From assembly GCA_023427125.1 (NCBI GenBank), contig JAEZBP010001016.1, positions 1-9,009 of the forward strand: 9,009 nt of DNA. Direction: 5' to 3'. The notes beneath the pieces were generated by a model. The model saw only the letters and a program-made list of their open reading frames with translations. It searched no databases and was not told the origin of the DNA. This DNA is from Pseudomonadota bacterium. GTDB lineage: Bacteria > Myxococcota_A > Polyangia > Polyangiales > Sandaracinaceae. Each line of letters opens with the position of its first letter. Position 1 is the stretch's first letter. Both the position numbers and the translations under genes were made by a program. Shown here piece after piece: positions 1 through 7,442 of this stretch.

Positions 1-1479
1 GACGCCGCCTGCGCCGACGGCGAGCGCTGCAGCCCCGTGCTCGGCTGCGTCCCCTCGCGCTGCACGGCCGACGCCGAGTGCGATGACGGCATCTTCTGCA
101 ACGGCGAGGAGCGGTGCGACACCACGGCCGGCGACTGCGTCGCGGGCGCGGCGCCGGCCTGCGATGACGCCGCGAGCTGCACCGCCGATCGCTGCGACGC
201 CGCTCGCGACGAGTGCGTGCACGAGCCCAATCACGCGGCGTGCGCCGACGCGATCGCGTGCACGGCCGACACCTGCGACCCCGCCCTCAGCGACCTGCCG
301 ACGGGCTGCGCCCACGCGCCGAGCGACGCGCTCTGCGCGACCGATTACTGCACGACCGGCGGCACCTGCGACGCGGCCAGCGGCTGCGTCGGCGGCACCG
401 CCCGCGACTGCCGCGACGGCAACCCTTGCACCAGCGACTCCTGCGACTCGGTCGCCGGCGCATGCGTGAACCCGCCGCGCGATGACGACGGCGACGGCGC
501 GCCCGCAGCGCGCGTCCCCGGAACCGGCGGCTCGATCGCCTGCGGCGGGACCGACTGCAACGACGGCAACGCGAGCATCCACCCCGGGGCGACCGAGGTG
601 TGCGACGGAGTCGACAACGACTGCGACGGCATGACGGATGAGGGGTGCACGGCCGTGCCGGACGACTGCGCGACCGCGCAGGCGATCCCGCTGACCGGCG
701 CCGGGACGACCACCATCACGGGGATGATCGAGCAGTTCAGCTCAAACTACGAGCCCAACCCCGCGTGCGAGTCGAGGGCCGGAGCGCGCGACGCCGTGTA
801 CTACCTCGATGTCCCGAGCGGCACGTGGGACGTCACGATCGACACGATCGGCTCGGCGATCGACACGGTCCTCGGCGTCGGGGTGGGCAACACCTGCAAC
901 GCAGCGACCCTGCAGCACATCTGCAACGACGACCTCAACCGTCCGGCCGGCACCGCCAGCCGCGTCTGGGTGCATCGAATCGGCAGCTCGCCCGTCGGGA
1001 CGCCCACCCGGCTCTACATCCTCCTCGACACGTACAGCAACACGATCACGAGCGGCCGCTTCCAGCTGAACGTGACGCTCGCTTCGGCGCGCGCCGACAG
1101 CTGCCCGTTCTCGGGCAGCCTCGCGTTCGACATCAGCGGCGGTGGCACGCTGCTCGGTTTCCAGACCGAGCTGGTGGGCGCCACCCGGGGCAGCTGTCAG
1201 GGGTTCGGAGACACCAGCGGCGACGCGGTCCTCCACGTGCGCGGCCCGAGCTCGGGCACCGTCGACTTCGAGGTCTACAGCTTCGACTTCGTCCCCGACA
1301 TCTACCTGCGCCGAAGCCCCTGCTCGAGCGGCACCGAGCTCGAGTGTGTCGGCGGCGCGGCGCTCGGCGGCGGCCTCAACCGGGCGGCGATGCGCGAGTC
1401 GGTCACCGCCGGCAGCTCGTACTTCCTCTTCGTCGACGGCGGCCGCACGACCTACTCGGTCTTCTACCAGCCGTTCTGA
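1..1479 (+). CDS. Cys-rich secreted protein with MopE-type metal-binding motif, 5'-truncated
   Basis: The frame is open from the first base of the window, so the true start lies upstream; 492 residues are visible. Residues about 1-158 are Cys-rich modules of the pattern C-x-D-x-x-x-C-T-x-D-x-C-D-(n)-G-x-C, resembling Dictyostelium-type CTDC repeats common in myxobacterial surface proteins. Residues about 161-216 carry DDDGDG and then CNDGN...CDGVDNDCDG, the signature of the MopE-type putative metal-binding motif. Residues about 219-363 and 366-492 look like two beta-sandwich domains of the pre-peptidase C-terminal kind, the first with YYLDVPSGTWDVTIDT. No catalytic motif is visible, so an extracellular structural, adhesive or metal-binding role is inferred. 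Any signal peptide would be upstream. The gene converges with the large lipoprotein gene. The class is fairly certain; the function is unknown. Confidence 0.88.
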   Translation, partial: DAACADGERCSPVLGCVPSRCTADAECDDGIFCNGEERCDTTAGDCVAGAAPACDDAASCTADRCDAARDECVHEPNHAACADAIACTADTCDPALSDLPTGCAHAPSDALCATDYCTTGGTCDAASGCVGGTARDCRDGNPCTSDSCDSVAGACVNPPRDDDGDGAPAARVPGTGGSIACGGTDCNDGNASIHPGATEVCDGVDNDCDGMTDEGCTAVPDDCATAQAIPLTGAGTTTITGMIEQFSSNYEPNPACESRAGARDAVYYLDVPSGTWDVTIDTIGSAIDTVLGVGVGNTCNAATLQHICNDDLNRPAGTASRVWVHRIGSSPVGTPTRLYILLDTYSNTITSGRFQLNVTLASARADSCPFSGSLAFDISGGGTLLGFQTELVGATRGSCQGFGDTSGDAVLHVRGPSSGTVDFEVYSFDFVPDIYLRRSPCSSGTELECVGGAALGGGLNRAAMRESVTAGSSYFLFVDGGRTTYSVFYQPF

Positions 1480-1760
1480 GCTCGAGCCGGGTTTCTGCCG
1501 CGGAGGCCGATGGGCCCGTGGCCGAGGCGGCGGGTCACGGAGAGAGCGCGTTGCGGCGCTCGCGCACCGCGCTCCTATCCGCCTGAGGCGCTCGGATGGT
1601 TTCCATCGCACGTCGCTCGTGCGCGAGTGCGCGCCGGCCAGCTCAAGGCCTGTCGCAGAATCATGGCGCTCGGGGGACGCCGAGCGGAGCGGCTCGACGC
1701 TCACTCGCCACCGGGGACGGGCAGCACGCCGACCGGTCAGGAAGACCGCGTAGCTCGGCC

Positions 1761-1781
1761 CGCGCGCTCGCGAAGCGCGCG
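1761..1781. terminator. GC-rich hairpin, copy 1 of a duplicated pair
   Basis: CGCGCGCT at 1761-1768 pairs perfectly with AGCGCGCG at 1774-1781 around the 5-nt loop CGCGA. The core sequence at 1762-1782 recurs identically at 1795-1815. Its position between two convergent stops suggests transcription termination for one or both genes. No T-run follows on the plus strand, so a classical intrinsic terminator is not demonstrated; it could be a bidirectional structure or a dispersed palindromic repeat. Confidence 0.45.
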
Positions 1782-1794
1782 CCAAGCAAACACA

Positions 1795-1813
1795 GCGCGC
1801 TCGCGAAGCGCGC
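1795..1813 (-). terminator. GC-rich hairpin, copy 2, just past the lipoprotein stop
   Basis: GCGCGCT at 1795-1801 pairs with AGCGCGC at 1807-1813 around the loop CGCGA. Read on the minus strand, it begins about 10 nt after the lipoprotein stop at 1824-1826 and is followed by the moderately T-rich TGTGTTTGCTTGG. That fits an imperfect intrinsic terminator for the minus-strand gene. Copy 1 would act as a second stem in tandem. Confidence 0.5.
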
Positions 1814-1823
1814 GCACAGCCAC

Positions 1824-4800
1824 TCAGTAGAGCGCGATCCGCTCGATCTCGAACCACCCGTCGGCGGGGGAGTCGGTCTCGTCGAGGAAGCGCACCACCG
1901 GATCGAGCCGGAGCGAGTAGATCGTCCCCTGCCACGCCTCGTTCGGCGGGGTCGCCGTCTGCGTCAGGTCGATCTCCACGTCCTGGAAGCCGACGAGGAA
2001 GACGCCGGACTCGGTGAAGCTCCGCCGCGTGTCGATGCCGCCGAAGTTCGAGGACCACATCGCGGTCACGTCGTCGTTCGTGTAGTTGTTGCTGGTGCGC
2101 ACCCGCACCAAGAGGCGCGTGAAGCGGCGCGAGTCGAGGCCCGAGGTCGGCATCGAGCCGTCGCGGGGGATCGCGTAGACGATGCGCGGATCGCTGCCGG
2201 CCGCGGTGGAGGCGACGCGCAAGACGCCGCCGGCGACCGTGACCGTCGGGGTCGCCATGTAGTCCTCGGCGATCCAGCCCTCGGTGTCGCCGTCGTGCGA
2301 GAACGTCCACTCGAAGACGTCGTTGCCGACCACGCTCCACTCCTCGAGCACCGCGCCCGGCTCGAACATCGCCCGCAGCCGGATGACCGGGTGCACCATC
2401 GGATCGAGGTACCAGAGGTGAACGGTCCTCGAGGTGTTTCCCGCCGCGTTGCCGGGGATAATCGTGTCGGGGATCAGCGCGCCGCTCTCGTCGAGCACCT
2501 GGATCCGGATGGTGCCGGTGCCCACCACGTGCACCTTCTCCCAGAAGGTCCGGCCCTCGAAGGTCGAGAAGCGGATCGGGATCGAGGTCATCGTGCCTTG
2601 GTTGAGCGCTGTGTACTGGAGACGCGCCGTCCACTGGTTGCTGCTGGCCGTGCTGCAGCCGTTGGAGTCGACCCCCGAGCCGGTCGTGAAGGTGATGTTC
2701 GCCGCGCCGTCGTTCACGAACCGGCCCACGTCGCTCACGCTGAACGTGCGGGCCGCGGCGCTGCACGTGCTCGGGCTGAACGTGGCGACCGACGTGCCGT
2801 CGATCGAGACGGTGGCGTTCTCCGACGCGGACGACCCGCCGTCGAAGTCTCCGTGGGCCGTGATCGTGAGCGTCGCGGTCTGACCGGAGGCCGTGGCCGG
2901 CGTGCTGTTGAACGTGTGAGTGGCGGTGCCGCCGTTGAAGGCGAAAGCGCTCGGCCCCCGCGACTGGTCGTAGCTGGTCGCCCCGGTGGTGACGCTGGTC
3001 GCGCCGATGGAGAGGCCGCCGACCTCGTTCATCTCGAAGTGCTCGCGCACGGTCTGCCGCCAGATCGCGCCGTACTCGTGGCCCGCCTCGACCGTGAGGG
3101 CGTACACCGGCGACCAGTCGCTCCAGCGGTAGTTCGAGTTGTCCTTCGCGCGGACCCGCCAGTAGTAGCGGCCGTCGGGGAGCGCGGTGGCGGGCGTGTG
3201 CGTCAGGTCGTTCGTCTCGCCGGTCGTCTGCGGGTCGACCGTGAACGTCGGCGCCGAGTCCCACTGCATCTCGTAGGTGATCGTGTCGAAGTCCGCGTCG
3301 AAGCTCCGCCACGCGAAGGTCGGCGTGGTGTCGGTCGTGAGCTGGCCGTTGGTCGGCCGCACCAGCTCGGGCACGGTCGGCTCGGTGTTCCACGCCGGCA
3401 TGTCGATGTCGTCGACCCACACCTCGTACCAGGGCGTGTGGTCCGGCGACACGAAGGCCGAGCGGACCGTCTCCCAGCGAAGCACGCGATTGAGCCCGCC
3501 CGCGCCGGTCGCGGTCACCGGCACGCTGACCATCGTCCAGCCGTTCACGCCGGTGATCTCGCGCTGCATGACCCCGTCGACGTAGAAGCGGAAGTAGTGC
3601 TCGTTCGGCTCGAGCTGGGTCTTCACCCAGAAGGTGATGGTCGTGTTCTCGCGCACGCTGAGGCTCAGCTCGACCGAGCTCGTCGTGCTCGAGGGATGCG
3701 TCACGTTGCTGCGCATGCAGTAGCTGCCGGCGTGGCACGCGCCCGCGGCGTCTTCGATCGACCAGTCCATCGCCCCGCCGGTGTGCGCGAACGTGTACGG
3801 GAAGAGCGTGAAGTCGCCGGTCTCGAAGTCCTCGTCGACCGTATAGCTCGGGGTCGTGCCGATGCAGGCGTGCGGCGTCCGCGAGAGGTCGCAGGCACCC
3901 GACACGCAGTCGCTCGCGTCGGCGCACGTTTCGCCGAGCATGCAGCGCGCGCAGTAGAGGCCGCCGCAGTCGACGTCGGTCTCGTCGCGGTTCTGCATGC
4001 CGTCGGTGCACGTCGGGCCGCCCGGGTTGACGCAGAGGCCCGCGCCCGTCTCGCAGCTGCCGCTGCGGCAGTCGCCGCCGGCCAGACACCCGCGCCCGTT
4101 CGGGCACTCGGCGCACGTCGGGCCGCCGCAGTCCACGTCGGTCTCTTCGCCGTTGCGCGCGCCGTCGGCGCAGGTGCCGAGCGGCACGCACTCTCCGCGG
4201 TTGCAGTACCCGCTCGTGCAGTCGGACGGCGCGCCGCAGTCCAGCCCGTCGGCGCACGGATCGCAGCTGCTCCCGCCGCAGTCGACGTCGGTCTCGGTGC
4301 CGTTCTGCGCGCCGTCCGTGCAGCTCGCGCTCACCCCCGCGCAGGTGCCCCCGTCGCAGTTGCCGGTCGTGCAGTCGGAGCCGGCGGTGCAGCGCTCGCC
4401 GATGCCGCAGGGGTCGCAGACCTCGCCGCCACAGTCCACGTCGGTCTCGTCCTGGTTCTCCATGCCGTCGGTGCAGGTGCCCGGCGCGCCCTCGCAGCGT
4501 CCATCGTCCCCGCACAGCCCGCTGCGGCAGTCGCCGGGCGCCGCGCACATCGCGCCGACCCCGCACCCGCCGCAGATCGCGCCGCCGCAGTAGACGTCGG
4601 TCTCGTCCTGGTTGCGGGCGCCGTCGGTGCAGGTCGGCGTGCCGGGCGTGACGCACGTCATCGACACGGTGTCGCAGTTGCGGCTGTCGCAGTCGGCCGC
4701 GCGGGCGCAGCCTTCGCTGATCTCGCAGGCGTCGCAGCGCGTGCCGCCGCAGTCGACGTCGGTCTCGTCCTGGTTTCGCGCGCCGTCGGTGCACGTGCCG

Positions 4801-5090
4801 GCGCCGCTCGAGCAGACGGCCGGCTCGGCCGCGTCGTCGCACACGCTGCCGCTCGCGGCGCAGTCGAGGCCGGCGCGCCAGCTCTGGCAGCCGTCGGCGC
4901 CGATCGCGCAGCCCTCGATGACGGTCCCGCCGCAGCGGGTCTCGCCGAGGGTCTCGCAGGTGTCGGTGCATCCACCGCCGGAGTCGCGGCCGCCGCCCGC
5001 GTCTTCGTCGACGGGCGGCCGCGGGCCGTCGCAGGCGAGTGCGAGGAGGAGCATCGAGGACAGGGCAGCGCGAGCCGAGCGAGGGGACAT
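1824..5090 (-). CDS. Large lipoprotein with six 8-Cys repeats and C-terminal beta-sandwich domains
   Basis: The protein has 1088 residues. The N-terminus is a lipoprotein signal (MSPRSARAALSS, then a Leu-rich core ending ALAC), with lipidation expected at C20 followed by Asp and a Pro/Gly/Asp linker. A short Cys module (about 41-97) precedes six tandem units of about 52 residues (about 99-413), each starting CTDGxxN and carrying ETDVDCGG and eight cysteines. Next come a jelly-roll/MAM-like domain (about 415-566, ending WYEVWVDDIDMP), an FN3-like domain (about 568-670, with YYWRVRAKDNS), a long beta-rich region, and a final carbohydrate-binding-like domain (about 925-1088, starting near FSHDGDTEGW). 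No catalytic residues are recognisable. A surface-exposed binding or scaffold role is inferred. I chose the second of two adjacent ATGs because GGAGG ends 4 nt before it; the first (5093) leaves only 1 nt. Confidence 0.88.
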   Translation of the reverse strand: MSPRSARAALSSMLLLALACDGPRPPVDEDAGGGRDSGGGCTDTCETLGETRCGGTVIEGCAIGADGCQSWRAGLDCAASGSVCDDAAEPAVCSSGAGTCTDGARNQDETDVDCGGTRCDACEISEGCARAADCDSRNCDTVSMTCVTPGTPTCTDGARNQDETDVYCGGAICGGCGVGAMCAAPGDCRSGLCGDDGRCEGAPGTCTDGMENQDETDVDCGGEVCDPCGIGERCTAGSDCTTGNCDGGTCAGVSASCTDGAQNGTETDVDCGGSSCDPCADGLDCGAPSDCTSGYCNRGECVPLGTCADGARNGEETDVDCGGPTCAECPNGRGCLAGGDCRSGSCETGAGLCVNPGGPTCTDGMQNRDETDVDCGGLYCARCMLGETCADASDCVSGACDLSRTPHACIGTTPSYTVDEDFETGDFTLFPYTFAHTGGAMDWSIEDAAGACHAGSYCMRSNVTHPSSTTSSVELSLSVRENTTITFWVKTQLEPNEHYFRFYVDGVMQREITGVNGWTMVSVPVTATGAGGLNRVLRWETVRSAFVSPDHTPWYEVWVDDIDMPAWNTEPTVPELVRPTNGQLTTDTTPTFAWRSFDADFDTITYEMQWDSAPTFTVDPQTTGETNDLTHTPATALPDGRYYWRVRAKDNSNYRWSDWSPVYALTVEAGHEYGAIWRQTVREHFEMNEVGGLSIGATSVTTGATSYDQSRGPSAFAFNGGTATHTFNSTPATASGQTATLTITAHGDFDGGSSASENATVSIDGTSVATFSPSTCSAAARTFSVSDVGRFVNDGAANITFTTGSGVDSNGCSTASSNQWTARLQYTALNQGTMTSIPIRFSTFEGRTFWEKVHVVGTGTIRIQVLDESGALIPDTIIPGNAAGNTSRTVHLWYLDPMVHPVIRLRAMFEPGAVLEEWSVVGNDVFEWTFSHDGDTEGWIAEDYMATPTVTVAGGVLRVASTAAGSDPRIVYAIPRDGSMPTSGLDSRRFTRLLVRVRTSNNYTNDDVTAMWSSNFGGIDTRRSFTESGVFLVGFQDVEIDLTQTATPPNEAWQGTIYSLRLDPVVRFLDETDSPADGWFEIERIALY
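3852..4796 (-). repeat. Six tandem units of about 156 bp encoding TDG...ETDVDCGG Cys modules
   Basis: Within the lipoprotein gene, the minus strand repeats six times a unit whose best-conserved part encodes TDGxxNxxETDVDCGGxxC. The later part of each unit varies in sequence and length but keeps its eight cysteines. The conserved DNA (ACGTCGGTCTCGTCC and variants on the plus strand) recurs near 3973, 4135, 4285, 4437, 4587 and 4754. The second unit from the N-terminus (near 4587) has Tyr instead of Asp just before CGG. This is a protein-level repeat that could support recombination between units. Confidence 0.9.
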
Positions 5091-5237
5091 CATACCTCCG
5101 GAGGGGGCGCGATCCGTGGAGCGCCGGCCGATGGTACGCCCGACGGCCGCCGTTTTCCCCAGCCATCGGTGTGAGATGGGCCAGCGTCCGCCGGGCGCCG
5201 CGACGCCACACGGTTGCCCGTGTGGGCCTCGGAGGGC
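5091..5237. promoter_or_regulatory. Divergent intergenic region between lipoprotein and STAS-like genes
   Basis: About 145 bp separate the two divergent starts, so promoters for both genes are expected here. I cannot assign convincing -35 and -10 boxes; the only AT-rich patch is a short GTTTTCCCC near 5151-5159. On the minus strand the end nearest the lipoprotein carries the perfect 10-bp palindrome CCTCCGGAGG at 5095-5104, whose right half (in minus-strand reading) is the Shine-Dalgarno sequence for ATGATG. On the plus strand GGAGGG at 5231-5236 precedes the STAS-like start. Confidence 0.4.
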
Positions 5238-5636
5238 ATGTCCACCTCTATGGGAAGCTGGAACGTCGATGGCTCGACCCGCCCCGGGGTCCTGATGCTG
5301 CGGCTCGAGGGCGTTCTCTCGGAGAAGGAGATGAACGCGTTCGTCCGGACCCACGACGCGGCGATCGACGCCTTCGCCGGCGCCGACTACCGGGTCTTCT
5401 GCGACATCCGGGAGCTGAAGCCGCTGAGCCCGAAGTGCGCCGCGCTCTTCGAGGAGGCGAAGACGTACTCGAACGCCCACCCCAACTTCCGCGGCAGCGC
5501 GGTCCTCGTGGCGAGCAAGCTCGTCGCGCTCCAGCACCAGCGCACCAGCACCTCGAGCGGCGTCATGACGACCGAGCTCATCTCGGAGGACGAGGCCGCC
5601 TGCTGGAAGCACCTCGCCCACGTCCACCGGAGCTGA
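5238..5636 (+). CDS. STAS/SpoIIAA-like small cytoplasmic protein
   Basis: The 132-residue product has no signal peptide or membrane segment. The strand/helix order fits the STAS/SpoIIAA-like (SEC14-type) fold: VLMLRLEGVLSEKEMNAF, then YRVFCDIRELKPLSP, a helix ALFEEAKTY, SAVLVASKLVALQHQ, and a final SGVMTTELISEDEAACWKHL resembling the FxDxxEAxxWL ending of this group. The classical anti-sigma antagonist motif around a phosphorylated Ser (DSSG) is not obvious, so partner-switching control is not shown. ATG 5238 follows GGAGGG by one nucleotide, a short spacing; ATG 5250 in the same frame is the main alternative, and TTG 5214 or GTG 5220 would add 8 or 6 residues. No anti-sigma kinase or sigma factor is adjacent. 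The family assignment is by pattern only. Confidence 0.75.
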   Translation: MSTSMGSWNVDGSTRPGVLMLRLEGVLSEKEMNAFVRTHDAAIDAFAGADYRVFCDIRELKPLSPKCAALFEEAKTYSNAHPNFRGSAVLVASKLVALQHQRTSTSSGVMTTELISEDEAACWKHLAHVHRS

Positions 5637-5640
5637 GCTG

Positions 5641-5693
5641 CGTTGGCTGACGCGTTCGCGCGCGCCAGCCAATAGGCCGCGCGTCAGCCAACG
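5641..5693. terminator. Inverted repeat with two competing right arms, candidate terminator or leader structure
   Basis: CGTTGGCTGACGCG at 5641-5654 is perfectly complementary to CGCGTCAGCCAACG at 5680-5693 (14-bp stem, 25-nt loop). The same left arm can also pair, with one mismatch, with CGCGCCAGCCAA at 5661-5672, giving a tight hairpin with the 6-nt loop TTCGCG. The structure starts 4 nt after the STAS-like stop and ends 44 nt before the next start, so termination of the STAS-like transcript is the simplest role. No T-run follows. Confidence 0.5.
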
Positions 5694-5737
5694 AGGTTGC
5701 GTGCGGTGCGGCCGGCGCGCAGGCTCTGGCCGCTCCG

Positions 5738-6475
5738 ATGCCTCGCCAGGGAAAGCGTCGAGCTCGCGCGTCGCGCGAGCGACCGCCCGAGGCGGCACCG
5801 AGCCCCGCGCCCGCCTCGCGCCGCGCGATCACCCGGGTCGCGATCCCGCACCTCGTGGCGGCGTTCGTGCTCTTCCACATCGTCGCGAGCTGCGTCCACG
5901 TGATCCCCGATCTGGGCAGCGGGCTCGACCGCCGGGCGTGGCGCGACGCGCGGGCGCAGCGCGAGCTCTCGGCGTGGGCGGATCGCTTCGGGATGGAGCG
6001 GCCGGCGTTCGAGGAGCGCCTCTTCGGCATCGCGGTGGGCTTCCAGGAGAGCCGGCGCGCGATGGCCCGCCCCTTCGCGCGCTACATGCAGGCGACCGGC
6101 GTCCAGCAGAGCTGGTCGATGTTCGCCGCGGGGACCCCGCTGAGCGATCGCTTCGGCGTGCGCATGCGGCGCTGTCCGGCGCGCGATCCCTCCTGCGAGT
6201 GGGAGACGCTCTTCGTCCACGGTGACGGCGAGCACGCGTGGCGGCGCGAGGTGATCGGTCACCCCCGCGTCCGCTCGGCGATCTTCCGCTGGAGCTGGCC
6301 GAGCTACGCTCTCCGCTATCGCCGCGGCTGCCAGGCCATCGCGGGCCTCGTCTTCGAGGACTTCCCGGACGCGCGCGTCGCCGAGTGCAGCTTCGAGCGC
6401 AGCGCCACCCACTCGCCGGCGGGCCCCGCGCCGCCGCCGCCCGAGTGGAGCCGGCAGATCCGGGTGCCTCGATGA
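5738..6475 (+). CDS. Single-pass membrane protein, DUF5819-like, partner of HTTM protein
   Basis: The 245-residue product has a basic, Pro/Ala-rich N-terminus, one membrane segment at about residues 34-55 (PHLVAAFVLFHIVASCVHV) and a probable extracytoplasmic domain. The motif QSWSMFAAGTP at 124-134 resembles the W-x-x-F-A-P-x-P signature of DUF5819 proteins, which as I recall are often encoded beside HTTM proteins; here the usual Asn-Pro is replaced by Gly-Thr-Pro. The domain has four cysteines (about 146, 153, 198, 217) that could form disulphides. No enzyme motif is seen. The stop overlaps the next ATG as ATGA, implying translational coupling. No good Shine-Dalgarno precedes ATG 5738; the nearest AGG is 14 nt away. 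There is no other Met before residue 86, beyond the membrane segment. The DUF assignment is tentative. Confidence 0.75.
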   Translation: MPRQGKRRARASRERPPEAAPSPAPASRRAITRVAIPHLVAAFVLFHIVASCVHVIPDLGSGLDRRAWRDARAQRELSAWADRFGMERPAFEERLFGIAVGFQESRRAMARPFARYMQATGVQQSWSMFAAGTPLSDRFGVRMRRCPARDPSCEWETLFVHGDGEHAWRREVIGHPRVRSAIFRWSWPSYALRYRRGCQAIAGLVFEDFPDARVAECSFERSATHSPAGPAPPPPEWSRQIRVPR

Positions 6476-7428
6476 GGGCGCGCTGGGCCTCGCTGGTCTC
6501 GTTCCTGAACGAGCGCGAGGATCCGCGCTCGCTCGCGCTCGTGCGCATCCTCGCCTGCACGACCGTCGCGCTCCACTTCGGGCGCTTCCTGCTGAGCGGG
6601 GCGGCGGACTTCGCGCTCTTGCACCAGGAGCGCGGCGGCATGAGCGCCACCCACGGCTGGCTCGCGCCGCTCGGCGGAGCGGAGCCCTGGATGATCGCCC
6701 TGCTCGGCGCGGCGTGCTGCGCGGCGGCGACGCTCGGCGCGCTCGGGCTCTTCACGCGGCCCGCGCTCATCGTCACCTGGGCGGCAGTGCGCGCCCTCTC
6801 GAGCCTGAACGACGAGGCCAAGGGCTCCTACGACGGGCTGCTCATCGACACCCTCTTTCTCCTCCTGCTCTCGGGGTGCGGGCGCGCGCTCTCGCTCGAC
6901 GCGCGCCTCTTCGGCACACAGCGGGGGCTCGCGCCGCGCTGGCCACGGGTGCTGCTCGTCATGCAGCTCGGCCTGCTCTACCTCGGCAGCGCGCTCAACA
7001 AGGGATCGCTCGGGTGGGTGCCCGGCGGCGACGCGAGCGCGCTCTGGTACATACTGCAGCAGCCGACCTGGGCGCGCTTCGCGTCGCTGCCGCTGTGGAG
7101 CTATCCGCTCACTCAAGTCGCGACGACGACGGTCTGGATCTTCGAGCTCGCCGGGCCGCTCTTCGTGCTCGCGTGGGTGCTGCGCGAGACCCGCCCGCGG
7201 GGGCGCGCCCTCGGCGCCCTGAAGCGCGGGCTCGAGCGCGCGCGCTTCCTCGAGCTCTACCTCGCGTTCGGCCTCGCCATGCACCTCGGCATCGAGGCCC
7301 TGATGGAGGTGGGGCCCTTCTCCTTCGCCGCGCTCGCGCTCTATCCGGCGGCGATCCCCGCCGAGCGGCTCGCCCAGGGCCTCTCGCGCCTGCGCATCGG
7401 GAAGACGCTGCCCGTCGAGGCGAGCTGA
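6472..7428 (+). CDS. HTTM domain (vitamin K-dependent gamma-carboxylase-like) membrane protein
   Basis: The 318-residue polytopic membrane protein has hydrophobic segments at about 21-42, 73-92, 97-112, 123-141, 158-174, 215-238 and 258-290. Features typical of HTTM proteins include the early RSLALVRILACTTVALHFGRF segment, DGLLIDTLFLLLLSG, and QLGLLYLGSALNKGSLGW followed by GGDASALWYIL, which corresponds to the family's Q-x-x-x-x-Y-x-x-S-x-x-x-K...W-x-x-G-x-A core. The domain is homologous to the membrane part of vitamin K-dependent gamma-glutamyl carboxylase, but most bacterial members have no proven reaction, and this one is short, without the large lumenal C-terminal part. Start ATG 6472 overlaps the previous stop, so it probably relies on translational coupling; no independent ribosome binding site is evident. 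Its likely partner is the upstream single-pass protein. Confidence 0.87.
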   Translation: MRARWASLVSFLNEREDPRSLALVRILACTTVALHFGRFLLSGAADFALLHQERGGMSATHGWLAPLGGAEPWMIALLGAACCAAATLGALGLFTRPALIVTWAAVRALSSLNDEAKGSYDGLLIDTLFLLLLSGCGRALSLDARLFGTQRGLAPRWPRVLLVMQLGLLYLGSALNKGSLGWVPGGDASALWYILQQPTWARFASLPLWSYPLTQVATTTVWIFELAGPLFVLAWVLRETRPRGRALGALKRGLERARFLELYLAFGLAMHLGIEALMEVGPFSFAALALYPAAIPAERLAQGLSRLRIGKTLPVEAS

Positions 7429-7442
7429 TAGGCTCGCGCGCC

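Larger units (their letters stand above)
1480..1823. other. Convergent intergenic spacer without a credible gene
   Basis: This stretch separates the stops of two convergent genes. The open frames crossing it are Arg/Ala/Ser-rich, lack a convincing ribosome binding site and resemble no family I know. It contains one modest inverted repeat, CGCTCGG at 1667-1673 with CCGAGCG at 1680-1686 (7-bp stem, 6-nt loop), about 190 nt past the plus-strand stop. Two stronger hairpins lie at 1761-1815 and are listed separately. I see nothing else in it. Confidence 0.6.

Noticed and set aside
1510..1830. Possible 106-residue gene in the convergent spacer
   Set aside because: No ribosome binding site, Arg/Ala/Ser-rich composition, and it runs through the duplicated hairpins into the lipoprotein stop region.
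3852..4796. Mobile element or satellite DNA in the lipoprotein gene
   Set aside because: The repeats are in-frame protein modules with conserved cysteines and variable linkers. No terminal inverted repeats or transposase are seen.
1596..5174. Plus-strand open frame of 1192 codons antisense to the lipoprotein gene
   Set aside because: It is rich in Arg, Ala, Val, Gly and His with no recognisable domain or signal. It mirrors a gene that has a ribosome binding site, lipoprotein signal and clear repeats. GC-biased third positions explain the lack of stops.
742..5211. Minus-strand open frame of 1489 codons spanning both large genes
   Set aside because: It runs through the antisense of gene 1 and a shifted frame of the lipoprotein gene, with Arg-rich low-complexity sequence and no domains. 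It is a GC-bias artefact.
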